Source: Coleophoma eucalyptorum
Taxonomy: Eukaryota; Ascomycota; Leotiomycetes; Helotiales; Dermateaceae
Assembly: GCA_026120035.1 (NCBI GenBank)
Contig: JALRME010000002.1
Coordinates: 868,001 to 932,000, forward strand
Length of the DNA stretch: 64,000 nt
Reading direction: 5' to 3'
Shown: piece by piece, positions 22,201 to 38,353 of the stretch
Numbering within the stretch: the stretch's first letter is position 1
Layout: every line of letters begins with the position of its first letter
Translations under genes and position numbers: made by a program
The notes under the pieces: generated by a model
Told to the model about the DNA's origin: nothing
Databases searched by the model: none
What the model saw: the letters and a program-made list of their open reading frames with translations, nothing else

Positions 22201-25200
22201 AGTTCGTTGCACAGATCTCTTCTTGCCTCATGTTATACATTAACGCTGGTACTATTGAAATCGCGATCGAATCGATGGCGAACAGCATCTGTGCAACACT
22301 CAGGCACCAAGTGGAGCCGTACATCTTTGGAAAACACGGTGGCAGCGGTGAACAATCCGCCAGACTCGATTAAGCAGAGTGGAAATGTCCTTGATTTTCT
22401 ATGAGGCGCCGCAAGCATGTCTTGTCCCGTCCAAAGTGGACACGGCAGTTCTCGTGCGATATTGTTGCATACGATTACTGCAGAGCTACTGCAATAATGT
22501 GAATGAATGACAATGCGATTGTGCTTCTCCATGTTGGCCCGCCGAGTGCGAATGGCCTCTAAGAAATCCGCCATGGATCTAGACCTTTGAAGTCTTTTGC
22601 CAGGCTTTTTTGGACTAGTGAAGATCAGGTTCAAACCAGGTTCAAAAGTATGTGGCAGAAAGCCAATAATGATCTTGACGTCGCACGGCAACGCGGCTGT
22701 TGGTCACTATCACACGGTGCGTGCCTCGGACATACATGGGCATTCTTTTCTTAGGCCATCCCTTCATTGTATTTCGATTGGAAGGCAAATATAGATATCT
22801 TTTGGGTTATCTGGAGGTCTTTCCAAGAAATCTTAAAAATACTAGGCTTATGGTCAGTTTCACATTACGTCGTATTCTGGAGTTCTTCTGACTCAGAGCC
22901 ATAGGCATAACCCCATGCGACGACGTTGAGCTGAGCGTTAGTAAGGCTGAAGCCATCGTCCGAGACCTCCGAATGGCTTTCACAGGTCTTGCTACAGACT
23001 GATTTGGCCGGCAAGATGCTGATGTTGAATTTTACTAGGCTTATTGTAAAATAATCCTTAAGACTTGGGCTAAAGGTTGAGTAAGGAGGCGCAATGGTTC
23101 AGTTTGGCGATCATCTCCAGCTGCTCTCACGGACCTCCAAGCCGGATGATTAAGTGGTTCAATAATTTAATGGTATGATCAAATGGACGGTTGTTCAGTT
23201 ACAGTCAAAGCCAAATTCTACCTCGGCATCAATCGACGCCCGCGAATCAGAGCATCAAATACTTTGTAGAAATCTCTCGAAGAGATTGTACTACAGGAGA
23301 CTTTTTGTCGAGCCCTACCCATGTCTCACACAAGACGCTGCTCGGATATTGTTTGTGCCATTGAAAATCTTTCATGGAGTAATAGTCACTGCAACCAACC
23401 ATGCTCGATGTGAGAGTTTCTTTGTGCTCTGTAGGCTTTGCCTTCCCCGGTACCACCAATTGCCGCGCAATGTCTTTCCGTCTGCTACGAGGCTATTACT
23501 GGATTCGAGTAGTCCCAACTATGTCCGGCCATAGGGAGATATGGTTGTATCAAAAGAATGTCTAAGGTTCCCCCGAACTTGACCGACACACTTGGATCAT
23601 TTGCACAAGATATTGAACTCAAGTGAAAAGCGAACTGGTTTGAGAATATCAAGTCTCTCATCCAGCATTACAGTAGCAATGAAGGGACCCTAGACTTTAC
23701 CATGCAACATTCTAAATCGCAACAGCGCGTAGTTGAAGGTCGTTGGTAAAAAGGATGGGTTTCTAATTGAGTCTAATAGGAGCGTGGTTAAATTGTAAGC
23801 GATTAAGCTGTTCGCAATTGTTTCAACCTTTCTCCTCGTGGTAATGAAAGACCACTTAGTTGCAAGGTCACGAAAGTTGCCATAACTCTGCTAATCAACA
23901 TGACAGTAAAAGGCTATCGTCTATCAGCAGTACAGCAGATATTCAAATCCGTGCTTAGCAAAGCTTTGCCTCGGGGTTTAATTTTGACCTTGAGAACTAT
24001 TTCTAAATCAACCATGCACTGCTAGACTATTGAAACTCATTGTTACCGATGGCCCAAACCTTTGTCTGCTGTGAAGGTCGCGTCGGATCTTTCCCTAGGA
24101 AGGCTCGTCTTGAGATTGCAATAGATGCATTGATACACTATTGATCGGTAAGATTTTTGCCATGAAAAACGCAAACCGCTATTGAAGGACGCACACGATA
24201 CGGGTACCTCCGAGCGGCACATCCATCATTTGCACGTCACTTTTATGTTCATCAATACGCGAGAAGCGACCTAACGAGTAAGGAATTGCGTCCTACCACC
24301 CGGGAGGCTATAGACACGGCAGAAACCATCGAAGCAATATTTTCACGTCTACCAACTTTCTTACAACTTTGGGACACTATCCTCGGCGGCGCGATTGACC
24401 GTTGCCATTGGTCTCAACCGGATCACACTTCCTAACTTTAGCGATGGCGGACCGTTCCTTCTCGCCTCTCGCCATGCTCTGCTCCGTGACTGAGAATTTC
24501 AAGGGGAGCGCCACGGGAAGTGCAACCTGATGGTTCGTCTCAGATATCGTAGATCCATCTGCGCAAATGGCTACCATTGCAGATGATGTACATGAACACA
24601 AGTCCGGATCCGTTTGATACCAGCTGATCATTTTGTCCGCCTCCCTCGCATGAGAAGGATTTTGAATGTGAGGACAGGTCAGGTTCTCAGGGAGAGCTCG
24701 CGCAAGAGAAAGCAATTCTCCATCATTGCGATGTCTCTCAGGTACACTAGTGTCCTGATAACACGACCACCCAACCTCTGGGGCTACAGCTGTCGACTTG
24801 TCCTCCACCACTGGAGGAGCGAAAATTTTCGAAGCAGGTCAGAAATAGAGAGCATCTGAAAAGTGACCCAGCAGCTAAAACCCACCAAATCATTCCCTCC
24901 CACGTTCCCTAACCACCCTGTCAGCTTGCTATGCCGTGTGCCTCACCAACCCGCCCACTGCCACCTTCCTGTATACTTGCAACGCCTGATTCGCCCAGGC
25001 AGAGAGGCAAGATGCAGAATCACAATTACGCCGTATGCACGCTGACGGCAAGTCGCCCTGCCTAGTAGCAGTCAGCTTCTCGGATTACCACTGGGAAGCT
25101 CCCCTATTCTGTGCCTACCGGCAACTTGACCAAGGACTGCAGCAAAACTACGGTAACGAGCAGTTGCAGGAGAGATGATGCAAGCATCAGGACTGGGTCG

Positions 25201-27196
25201 CCACAGAGCAGCATCTGAGCTGCATCTCACACCTCCGTCTCTTTTGCTCGCTTGCTCACTCCTGGTCGCCCGCCTGCTCGCTCACTCGCATCCCCCCGGG
25301 CCGCTCACTGGCTGGATCAGCGCAGGCCCTCGCCCGCCTCGTTTTCCTAAACATGAGAAAAGCAACAACCACACTGGCGTACATTGCATGCACGGTACGA
25401 AGGCCAAATGCGGAAGGAAAAAGGTGAGGCAGCCAACCACGACCCAGCAAATCCAGCTCAAGTCGTCGCTCGAACGGAAATCATAAACTACCACAATACC
25501 GCAACCCTACCTACACATACTTTGTGCCCGGCTTAGTCCCAGATTCCCCCATTTGATGCGATTAGAAATGCGAAATTGTAAGAATGAGCGGGACAACTTG
25601 AAACGAGCTGGAAGGAATGTCAGGAAAGAAACATCGAGTTTAATCTACGAAGGGGGAAGGTTTCCAATGGGACGGAAACAGTTTTTTTTTGACTTTTGGA
25701 GAAATGCCGGTAGACTTTTCTTAACCCCAAAAAAGGCTTCACCGAAGTCCCCAAAAGTATCGAAGGAAGTATGTGTGAGATGCAGAGTTTATGGATTAGC
25801 TAGGTTTTTCGGGGGGGGTGGGGGTGTCTTCAGGTCTAGCCCAATGCCAATGGAACTTCCTTCCACAGAACAACGCAGCAACTGCACTGCGCACTGCAAG
25901 CACCTCTCTCTTTCTCCTCTAACTATGGGCCCAGCACATCCTTCTTCCTACCCTCCCACCCCTCCCCCCCACCATCTTCCCTTCTCATCGTCAAGATTAG
26001 TTTTTGCTATAGATAAAGTACCAGTAGTGTTTGCGCTGGAACTCTAGAGGTCTGTGCCATTTGAGCGGTGTGTGTGTGTGTTGGTGGTCCCCCCCAAGGC
26101 CCGAGGAGGAATGAGGAGGGGAACGTCAGCTCAGAAGGAGTAAGGGTGGGAAGCGCATGTTAGAGCAAGGTAAGGAGGGGCCATGTATGCACTTGAGATA
26201 GAGTGCTTTGTCTTGCGACGGAAAGATCGGTGACCCGAAAGCCAAGCGGAAGCGGCCACCGGCTTTCAACAGCACCTTTCTGGACGTAAGCTCCGGTCGG
26301 TGATGACCATGTATAAAGTTTGTGGTATCTAAGAACACTGTTTGTTTCAAGGGAAATGTTTCATCAGTGTTGTTTGTAAAGTCTCTTTTCATTTCTTATA
26401 ATGACGAGCTCAAAGTTTTATTAATACCGAGCTATTCTTTGCTTGCTCCTTTTGTCATGGGCTCGTTAGAAGAGAATGGATAGCGATATCCAAAAAATAT
26501 GTACAGTGATCTCCCTCCCAAAACCTTCCCGTCTACTACCACGAATGCCATGTGTATGTGTTTTTTTATGTATTCGTCCGCTTCAGAAAACCAACCCCTC
26601 CTTCCCCGCCGTTGATGTAGTAAAAGTACTTGAAAAGATGTGACCTCTCGCCAGTACAAGAACATAAAGGTCTTGAAGTCGTGAACATAACCAAGTTAAC
26701 ATCTATCGCTCTTGGTAACAATACTCCAAATGCCAGCAGCTTTTCTTCCGCGGCATATAATGCTTTCAATCCAGATCCAGAGCCTCCCAGGCATTAGAAA
26801 ATGTATATATAAACGAAAAAAAGGTCAACGCAAGTTGGCCTCCCAAGTATGAACGGCAGACAGTAGTACCACCCGCGGTATATAAAAAGTGAAAAACCCC
26901 TCCAGCGCCTTGCTCAAAACAAAAATAAGACAAAAGGAATGTGTACAGGTTTTTTTTAGTAACGACAAGATAGTGTTGAAATGTGCTAATAGACCCATGA
27001 GCGGTGGCCTGAAAAGCTTTTGGGACTTTTTTTTTTGGTCCGGATCCAGCGGAATCCAGATTCTATCCAAGCATGTTCCAAGAGGTAGATCTCTCTAGTG
27101 TACTGTTTACCACTGTAGAGATTATGAAGGGTTCAGCTTGCCAAGACAATTACTCATGACAGCATGTAACCCAATAGAGAATAAAGCAGATATCCT
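19300..27196. other. 7.9-kb region without recognisable genes
   Basis: I read both strands and found only short frames with no domains, no splice-compatible exon chains and no repeats of note. The frames at 21607-22140, 24377-24811 and 25553-26047 are the longest and look random. Base composition is ordinary, not TA-rich as in RIP-treated transposon DNA. The right part (about 26100-27196) may be a long 3' UTR of the kinase at 27197-28710. G/C homopolymer tracts lie at about 25.8-26.1 kb. Non-coding RNA genes cannot be excluded. Confidence 0.5.
25951..25970 (-). other. G-quadruplex-forming motif
   Basis: The plus strand has C-runs of 3, 3, 4 and 7 separated by single bases. The minus strand therefore carries four G-runs with 1-nt loops, a canonical and very stable quadruplex pattern. 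It lies about 1.2 kb beyond the kinase stop in the direction of kinase transcription. A G8-T-G5 tract on the opposite strand lies at 25811-25824. Confidence 0.6.
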
Positions 27197-28710
27197 CTAC
27201 CAGGCGGTTAGATAAGGGCTTTGTCCATAGACCGGGTATCCATGAGGATGGCTCTGGTAACCATATGATTCAATCCAATATCTGGTCGGATTGTACTTCT
27301 GGGCCTGGCACCATGGATTCCCAGGGAAGAACTGTTGTGCAGGTAGAACGTATGGTTGTGTGGAGAGTGGTTGAGGCACTCGTGTAGCTTCGGCCGGGTA
27401 TCGAGTGTTCGCGTCGTTGGCTACTTGAGCCTGGGCTTCGTATGATGAACGGACATCAGAAACCGAAGCGTTCGAACGCGCCTCGTAGAAAACTTCTGTA
27501 TCTTCGTCCGAGATGGTGGAGCAAGAACCAGTAAGGGATCCTTCATCCGACGCATCAGAAGAATCAGAGATGACGGATTCTTCGTCCTCGAAAGAAAGAG
27601 CAGAGTCCTGGGACTGGGAAGCAAACAAGGGTGACTGTGGAGGGGTTATTGCCTGGACCGGTACAGTAGGGGCAGTGAAGCTTTGGCACTCGCGGATGCG
27701 TTGCTTAAGCTCACTAATGGTCATCCTGTGCTCTGGGTTGCGTTCAAAGACCATGCCAAGAATGTTGTTCAGCTCATCTGACAAGGGGAGGATAGTCTTC
27801 AGGAAATCCGCATTCTTGGAGAATGCCTTGTAGGTAGAATCCTCACACGAAGCCTGCTTCCACGGATTGCGGCCACATGTCAGGTTGACAAGAATAACAC
27901 CCAAGGACCAGACGTCGTTGGGAGCAGACCGGTAGGATGGCTTCCTTGATGATTGATCCAGACATTCTACAGGAAAGTGGTTAGTTGGTGAAGGGGGATG
28001 GATGGACGCCGCGAATGCCTACCTGGACTCATGTAGAAGGTCGATCCACAGCCATGATCCTCGGACTCGGCATCCATGGTTGCAAGGCCAAAATCCGCAA
28101 GTAGTACGTCGAGACCTCCATTGGATACTAAAATATTCTCTGGCTTGAGATCTCGGTGGTAGATTCCCAATCGATGACAATGCTCCACGGCATCTAGGAT
28201 TTGTCCGAAGGCCCTTCGAATCATGAAATCATTACTCACGTATCTGCCTTTCTCGGTTATGTTCGAGAAGAGGTCACCTTCCGGGCAATACTCCAAAATG
28301 ACATAGGTGCAGTCTGGGTCGTCCACAATCTTGTGCATGGAAACAACATTGGGATGCGCGGATGCCGTGTAGTGGAGTTGGATCTCTCTCTTCTGGAATT
28401 GCTGCTGTCGCCTGTCCAAAGGAGTACCATTGGCGTTGAACTTGCTGAGCGCCTTCACGGCATACCAGGTCGATGTGGAATGGTCGTAGGCTTGATACAC
28501 AACACCATATGCGCCGGTTCCCAATATCCGTCTCAATTCCAGAGTTCTCCCGAGATATTTACCTATCCTTGACTCTGGCGTTGGAACAACCGGTGAAGAT
28601 GGAGGAGAAAAACATTGAGTAGCATATGGAGACTGGTTGTTGTATGGGGAAGGTGAATGTGTAGGTGAAGGTGGAGGAGTTAAAAGTGCTTGATATGGAG
28701 CATTATGCAT
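27197..28710 (-). CDS. Ran1/Pat1-Vhs1/Sks1-like serine/threonine protein kinase
   Basis: A protein kinase of the Ran1 group. Fission yeast Ran1 blocks meiosis, and budding yeast Vhs1 and Sks1 act in nutrient and cell-cycle signalling. Exons are 28710-28023 and 27966-27197 with a 56-nt intron (GTAGGC...TGTAG), giving 485 residues. A Pro/Ser-rich N-terminus precedes the kinase domain. That domain has the glycine loop [13 protein letters not shown], the lysine in YAVKAL, the catalytic loop [11 protein letters not shown], the DFGLAT metal motif, MSPECLD at the activation-loop end and [20 protein letters not shown]. The domain ends near [18 protein letters not shown] Ser/Asp-rich C-terminal tail follows, ending in a Tyr/Pro-rich segment. 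All catalytic residues are present. Its flanks are unusually long and gene-free. Confidence 0.9.
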
Positions 28711-31700
28711 GGCAACGTATGAAATCTGAACGTCGAGATCCGGGCAGAGAGAAACAAGAAATGGTTCCTGATCTTAAGGTATCTTCTTGGTCCGAATCAA
28801 CAGACTACAAAGAAATGTCCTGGCTGTCCAAAGGCAATCCAAATGGAGTCTGTTCTTTCAAATCCTTTGGGTCGAATAAACGGCAACAGAAAGGGAGAGT
28901 CGAGGGTTTGTCTAGAGTTAGACAAGAGTCGTGGCGAGATGTGAAGTCGTTAAAGAGGAGGAGGAGGTGGTGGTGGTAGTGGTGAGGGTTGAGAGTCGAA
29001 CTGAGAGATAGGTAGATAGAGTATGTAGGTGGTTGTTGGAGGTGAGGCAGGCTGATGAGGTGAAGTAACGAGACCCCAGCGGTGGGGAAAACTGATGTAG
29101 ATGTATGATGGAATAGAAGCTGCCGTTGGATGACAGGGCTCCCAGGCAAACGCTCTTTGTGAGGCTTGAGAAGTTGCCGGGATGTGTCTGTTGGCAAATT
29201 AATGAGTGAGCCCACACACTATAGCAAGCTAACTAAGGTAGGCTCCACAGCGTTGATCTTTGTGGAAACTAGCACTCAGACTTCGACTTCCCACTTCGTG
29301 GCCCACTACCCACTACCAGCCTGAAGCTGGACGGCGAAGGCTAGCGCATCTGACTGGTCAGAGCCAGGAATGCTTTCATGGTGTCCTCAAGTCCCCTGCT
29401 TTCGAAGCCGGACAGCCACTAAGGCTCAGGCTCAGCTGTCTGCAAATTAGAGCCCTCGCAGAAATGCGTCACCCAAGCAAAAATAGTTGCTCTTCGAGAG
29501 ATGGCGCGGGCGTCTGAGCCAGCACTTTGAGCATGGACCGCCTTTTGGCCTTGCTGATGCTGATGCTGATTGCTGCACTGTACAATCTTGCATGGGCCAG
29601 CACAGGACGGGCCACCACAACTTGGTCACCGTCTAGGCAAAGTTACTACACGAGAGTATGACTGGCACCAATGCTTCCTGGCTCCTAGTTGTGGGCCAGA
29701 CAAAAATCCTGATCTCGCGTGTGATTCGACTGGCAAAACCGAAGTCTGTGTGAGAAGCGTGGATGTGTCGCACATGGCTGTTTGCGTATTGGATTTGAGT
29801 GTGGCGCCCCATGTTTTCTGCTTGCGGTCGCATGAAGTCTCGCAGGGACAGAGTAACAGACCTGAGACTTGTTCGCTGTCAACCATGAGACCAAGTGACG
29901 CTCTTGTCTTTCTAGACGTGCCGCATACCCTACAGAAGGATCAATGCAACGGCTTGAATTATGAAGTGCAGCCCTCGAGGTGTCCAATCCAGCTTTGTGT
30001 GATTGGCTCACGTATCAGGCTCGCTGGGTGGAAGTCATCGCCATCATCCCTTTGTCTCGTTGGCCACTCCGACTCCTCTTTCTTCTGGACAATTCTGTAG
30101 ATCGTTTGATTGGCGAGCAGGAGGGACCGACTGGTGCATGGATGGGGAATTAGCAGGCTGCGCTGCTGCACCGTGATGTGTCATGAGCGAAAGTAGGATC
30201 TTCGAGCCGTCAACGTTAGGGGCAATTTCGGACGCCATTCCTTTGTTCTGAAGTGAGAAATGGAAGCCGACTACCTGGCCAATCAACGCCGCTGAAAGAC
30301 TTTCAGTCATTGTCCTCCCTGTCCTGGCGATCCAGCCATACCACATCCTTTTGCTGCGCCCGAGATTCAACAGCCCTAGCAACGAGTCTCGTGTCACTGT
30401 CAATAAGCCCACCTTTTCCTCCCGCTGCACCCAATCAAACTTTGAAATGAGAAGAAGTGAGGCTGTTGCTGGCTGTTTGCAGGGGGATCTATTGGCTCAT
30501 GCTGCAGTCTCCAACTTAAAAGTGCAGTGGCGTTGTCGTCCGTGTATGGCGGCGGCACACGCAAGATGGGAAAGAGCATGGATGTAAGGCTTGAAGACCG
30601 TAGAACCGTTCCGTGATGAGAATATTTCGAGAAAAGGTGTGAGCTCTGTTAGACTCGTTTGAGTTAAACCATGCCAGATTAACCCTTCCAACCTCATTCT
30701 CGCTCTTCGGCCCCATCAGATGACTAGGCTATAGGCAATAATTGGCCACCCTTATTTTGTTTGCAGTTCAGAACTCTGTGCTAGTTGTGGATCCTGAGCA
30801 TGGGAGTCGTGGCAAGGAAGACCACTCAACGTTCTTTGTCACAGCCTCGCTGCACCAGCTGCCATGCACACTGGATTATGCAAGCTTGACGACGAGTCCA
30901 TGCCGGCCATCCATCCAACAGGAGGTGTGTCCATCTCAACCACTAAGACAAGGTTGTTCGGCGTCTACGCCCAGCAACCAAGGCCTCGCCCAGGCTCGCG
31001 AAGTATCAACTGAGCACCAAGTCAACTGGAATTGTCCGACAGAAACCTTTCCGCTGAGGCCGTACGTCAAAATGTTTTCGCATCTTGCTCGATGCTGTGG
31101 CAATGTTCACATTGCGACCCAGCCCCCATCAGCTGTACAGCGTTGACATCGTTCTGAACCCCTGAAACTCACCGCTTCAGCACCGATAGATGCCGAATTC
31201 AGCATCCCGTCGAATGCTGAGATGCCCAATCTATCAGGGAAATCCAGATACGGCAAGCCTGACAGATTATTGATTGTCCGTGTGCAGCGGCATCCTCTTG
31301 TTCCTTTGTTCGTTTGCGTAACTTAGTGGAACCATCAACGGGCGGCTTTGAAGTATTGGCTGGCGGCAGTCCAACGCTGGTATTGTGCGGTATGGCTGGT
31401 ATGGCTGGTATCTTTATTGTAGTCTGAGCTCTGACTACTGGTTTTTCGTGGATGGTGCTTTTGTGGAGAGAATGCCCTGCTAATGCAAAAACCGCATGCA
31501 TCTTGCATTCATTGCTAAATTCTCAAAGCACAGGATCAGGCTATTGCTTTCTAGAAACAGGTCTCTACGAAGATGCCGGTATGCGCAATTTCTCTGTGGC
31601 TCCTGTGTCTCCTATTCTCTACTGGTCTTGTTTGCTTCCCACTTCAGCCACCATGTATGTTTCGTTTTGCGCGTGCATTTCTACTGTACAGGCAACTCGA

Positions 31701-34700
31701 GACTGCTTAAGACTTGAGATCTGACAGATGTTCAGCCGTTTGTGGGTGCCTTTCTCCTGCATGGCCGTCGGGATGGTGGTGCTGTGGACAACGAGGCTGG
31801 GACTCGACGGGAAGATGCTCCTCAATTTAAATGGCTGGTGCTGGTGAAGCGATAATAGACACTTTGAAGACCAGGAGGCTTGACAAGGTCAACCTCCAGC
31901 CGTATTTGATAGGATATGTCGCTGCAAAGAGCATGTGACTCGCTGCCGAGCACGTTACAGAATCTGCATGCTTACTGAAATAGTCTTGAGGTGGGAGTTG
32001 CAGTTGAGATGAACCGGGCTATTTCCAACAACCTTTTCAGTGGGCGCATCGATGTGATGAGATTACCCGTGCATCCTCCTCTGCTGTGCTGCGATTCCAA
32101 GTGGAGCAATAAAGCAGACCTGAAGTAGAAATCTTAGAGGCACAGAGGGACCTTACATGGTGTGATATTTTTGTTGTGTCTGTTGCGGTGTTGGTGTTGT
32201 TGCGAAGGAAATGGCAGAAAACTGCCTCTTGAGACACCTGTGATCCATCATTCTGCAGCCACCACGAGCTCAGCCGATTCACTACATCTTACATTTCACC
32301 AAGTAACAAAGGGTAACGTCTGCTTATCCCACGTCATGAGCTTCCGAGACCATCAGCGGTCATGCTCTCATCTATTTTCATCATGGTTCTCGATTGATAC
32401 TCTAAGGCCAGGCTTCTGAGATCAGGCCCAAACTGTGGAGACTCTCTACCGTCCCATCTCGATCTCCTGCCACCTTCCTTTACTGCATCTTAACTTCCGA
32501 GTGGAATCCTACATTGTGAGACTTCCCATAAGGCATTTGTCGGTGGCAGAACGGCTCACAGCATGGCGACTGTCCCCCGTGCTGGGTAGCACCTGCTCAC
32601 ACCACCTCGGTGGTACAGAGGAACATCTTCAAACTCTCATACCGCTGTATCAAGCGACCAAGTACTTTCGATCTCTCAGACTACTAGTCAGCCTTTCACT
32701 TGTACTGCATCGTCATGAATGGCGTCTGCAGAAAGTGAGGGCCATTTATCTCGGGACACTTTCGGAATTTTGTGTCTCCCAGAGAGGAAGTACAACTCGT
32801 CACCATTCTTCCGAACCATCAGGGGATCGGGTAAGGCTTTGCGGATTGCCAGGAAGGATTTGTAATTTGATTGTTGCGGACATATCTTCGGATTGATCTG
32901 TGCAACCCTCAGTTCCACGGCAGGGTCTACTGTCTGCTCACTTGTCTGAAGTACAGACAAAACTGTGAGCGTTCCGAAGTTGATCTTCCTTAGTAGTAAA
33001 TTACAGTCGCTGCGATACAGCCATACTCTACATGTTCCTTCGTCCTGTGAATCTCGCAGGGGACACTTTCCCTGGTATCATGCAGCTACAGCTGGATTTC
33101 CTGGAGAAATCGGATTGGGATGCTGCGACTACTATCGTTAGTAGCAGATCTCAAGCTGGTTGTAATTCTTTTGCTAGCCCCATGGTTATGTGAAACAAAA
33201 AATTAGTATATAGCTTGATAAGAGGAGCCTACAACTAATCGCCTTCTTTGCCATAACCACCTTCTTAAAACTTCAACCTTGCCTGACTGAACTGTTCAGA
33301 CCCGTAAATATTTTCCGATCGTGACAGATGATCTCACGGCTTCCCCGAATAACCTCGCCGTCACCACTGCTTAATGATCCTTCATTTAAGAGTGCCGTCA
33401 TGGTAACTACTGCCAATCCCAGGCCCAAATCAGGCAACGACCTCGCCAACAATCGATATAACTCAAGAATCTCAGACACTCTGCGATCGGAAGGATTCGC
33501 GGGCTATGAGAGTGGTTCTGTAGTGGTTCATACTCCTTCACGGTCTTGAAACGAACTTGAAGATCTGCTGATTATGCAAAGAGGTAGGAAGAGCGTGGCG
33601 TGCAAAGGGACTGTTCCTTACTTGTGAAACCCATGGAAGGAAGGAAGAATATTCTTGGAGGGATCTGCCTGTCTCGGTGTTCCCTCGAGTCTGTGGCTAT
33701 TTACAGCTGGCATCTTATTAGTGCCCAATATTGATGGATTCCCTCGGAAAGATTCCATCTACCCTCGCAGAGATCTGAACAATCCTTTCCTCCTCTCTCA
33801 TGGAATAAGCACACCCAAGGATCTAGACCCAATCTAATATAGCTGAGAAAAACCTTACCGTATGGAAGGATCCCAGATCGCTGTCACGTTTTCGAGAACC
33901 ACATGTGTCAACTAGTGTACAACACTGTATACGAAATACGGAGCACTAGTTCCTGGAAAGAAGTCTTAGATGAGACGTCCCATAGCGAACACATATATTG
34001 GGGGTGATTTATGATTGGCATCAGGGGCCTATAGCCCCTTGTATAACTAATGAAAATTTATCCGATTTCTTCGTACCTATGACAGCACAGAGATATATCA
34101 CCGATCGGGAATATCATCCGTACCAGAGACATGGGCCATCCAAATTTCGGTCTATGACGAAATGAGAGGGTCATATCCAAATGACTTCTCACTGAATGGG
34201 AATCCTGAGGTAAAAGGATGCGGATACATTCGAATCCGTCACTTAGTCATCAATTTATTCTTGCAAACGTTCTTCCCTGCCTTGGAATCCTAACCTTTTT
34301 ATCGATAGATGATATGTATCAAAACAGCTATGCAGACGTACCAGGATCGATATCTTCATGGTGTTCTAGTGAATCCATGTATCGAAGAAACTTGATAGAC
34401 TATAGAGATGTTTGCGTGTCTCCGAAATGTATAGTCAAGTGAAGGGGGTGCTGGTGTGGGGGGGGGGCAGATGTCCGAATCAAGAGATTTGGAATCGTGA
34501 AGACCATCTGTGTGAAGCGCCACACAATGCAAAACTTGGTAGGATGTCTATTGCTTGGTAGTGAGCTTTGGAGGGGAGTACAGCATTTTGCTTTCAGGAT
34601 TCCCAATATCTTGCCCTTCACGAGAGGAAGAACATGCGAAGAAGACACGAAGAAAGTATAAAATATAGTCTATCTAAACGGTATCGCGGGTTTAAGTGAT

Positions 34701-34797
34701 TACCTGGGACTGGTCTGACTTGCATGGTGCAACTTTAATATCACCAAACAAAGTCATCAAACAAATCCATCGACAGTATATACACCACTAATTGCTA
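28711..34797. promoter_or_regulatory. 6.1-kb region without recognisable genes, upstream of the Ran1-like kinase
   Basis: It contains the kinase promoter and leader on the left and the PRP4 3' end on the right. The 28957-28985 segment is a GGA/GGT microsatellite. Frames such as 28805-29215, 29570-30100 and 30742-31146 lack domains and look random. A G-rich tract (G5...G10) lies at about 34444-34467. No tRNA, transposon or coding exon chain was found. Long intergenic flanks are often seen around developmental regulators in fungi, so dense regulatory sites or non-coding RNA are possible. Confidence 0.45.
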
Positions 34798-37573
<2,776 letters not shown>

Positions 37574-38038
37574 GCAAATGTAATCAGAGACGAAGATTCC
37601 CTGTCTTTCGGATGGTAAAATGCGTTAGCCAAAGATCAGAATCGAAAGTCTCAATATGAGAAGAGCCCAACCGGGTATCTATCGTCTCTTCCCTCAAAGC
37701 TCTAGTGCATTGTTGGCGTTGGAAGTGGACTGGATCTGGATACGTGGGGATGCGGCTGTGAAGCGTGATATGGTTTGCGACGATCGTGTGAGTGTCTGCG
37801 AGAGCTGCACATGAATTTGAAGTCCGTGAATCTTCAAGTCGTTTGGCCTTATCGGTCATACTAGACTGCATTAGCGCTAGCTCGTGGCCAATCGACCCAG
37901 CCGCAGCGAAAACAAAAAGCACAACTTTCCCCCACCACAGCCAGGCTGACAACCACAAATCTCTGCTATACCTACCCCTTCTACGACTTCAGATTTGCTC
38001 ATCCCAGAACTCACACTTCATATCTTCATACAGTCATA
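37574..38038. promoter_or_regulatory. Shared divergent promoter of prp4 and TMA7
   Basis: 465 bp between two starts facing away from each other. A CCAAT box lies at 37888-37892, and a pyrimidine-rich leader runs up to the TMA7 start. Pairing a splicing gene with a translation gene fits a housekeeping bidirectional promoter. Confidence 0.45.
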
Positions 38039-38353
38039 ATGGGAGGAGTTGACAGAGCTGGTATGCTCGATCCCTCCCCGCATTACCCCACTGTCTAATT
38101 TGATAATCAGGAGGCAAGGCTAAGCCTTTAAAGGCTCCTAAGAAGGGACCCAAGGCCGAGTTGGATGATGAGGACAAGGCTTTTTTGGAGAAGCAAAGAG
38201 CCGGTGCGTTTTGCGACTGCATCTAAAACATGACTTAGCTGACGTGTTTTGACAGATGCAAAGGCTAAGGCTGAACTCGCCGCCAAGGCAAAGGGAAGCA
38301 AAGGACCTCTCAACACTGGAGCCCAAGGTATCAAGAAGAGCGGCAAGAAATAG
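38039..38353 (+). CDS. tma7: TMA7, translation machinery-associated protein 7
   Basis: A small ribosome-associated protein. Three exons, 38039-38060, 38111-38203 and 38256-38353, keep frame and give 70 residues. The sequence starts MGGVDRAGGKAKPLKAPKKG, has the family core DDEDKAFLEKQRADAKAK and ends TGAQGIKKSGKK, matching yeast Tma7 in layout. It is strongly basic and without membrane segments. Having two introns of 50 and 52 nt in a 71-codon gene means most of the gene is invisible to simple frame scans. It is transcribed away from prp4. Confidence 0.93.

Noticed and set aside
28805..29215. 136-codon minus-strand frame upstream of the Ran1-like kinase
   Set aside because: Low-complexity His/Leu/Ser content from the GGT/GGA microsatellite. 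Most likely part of the kinase leader.
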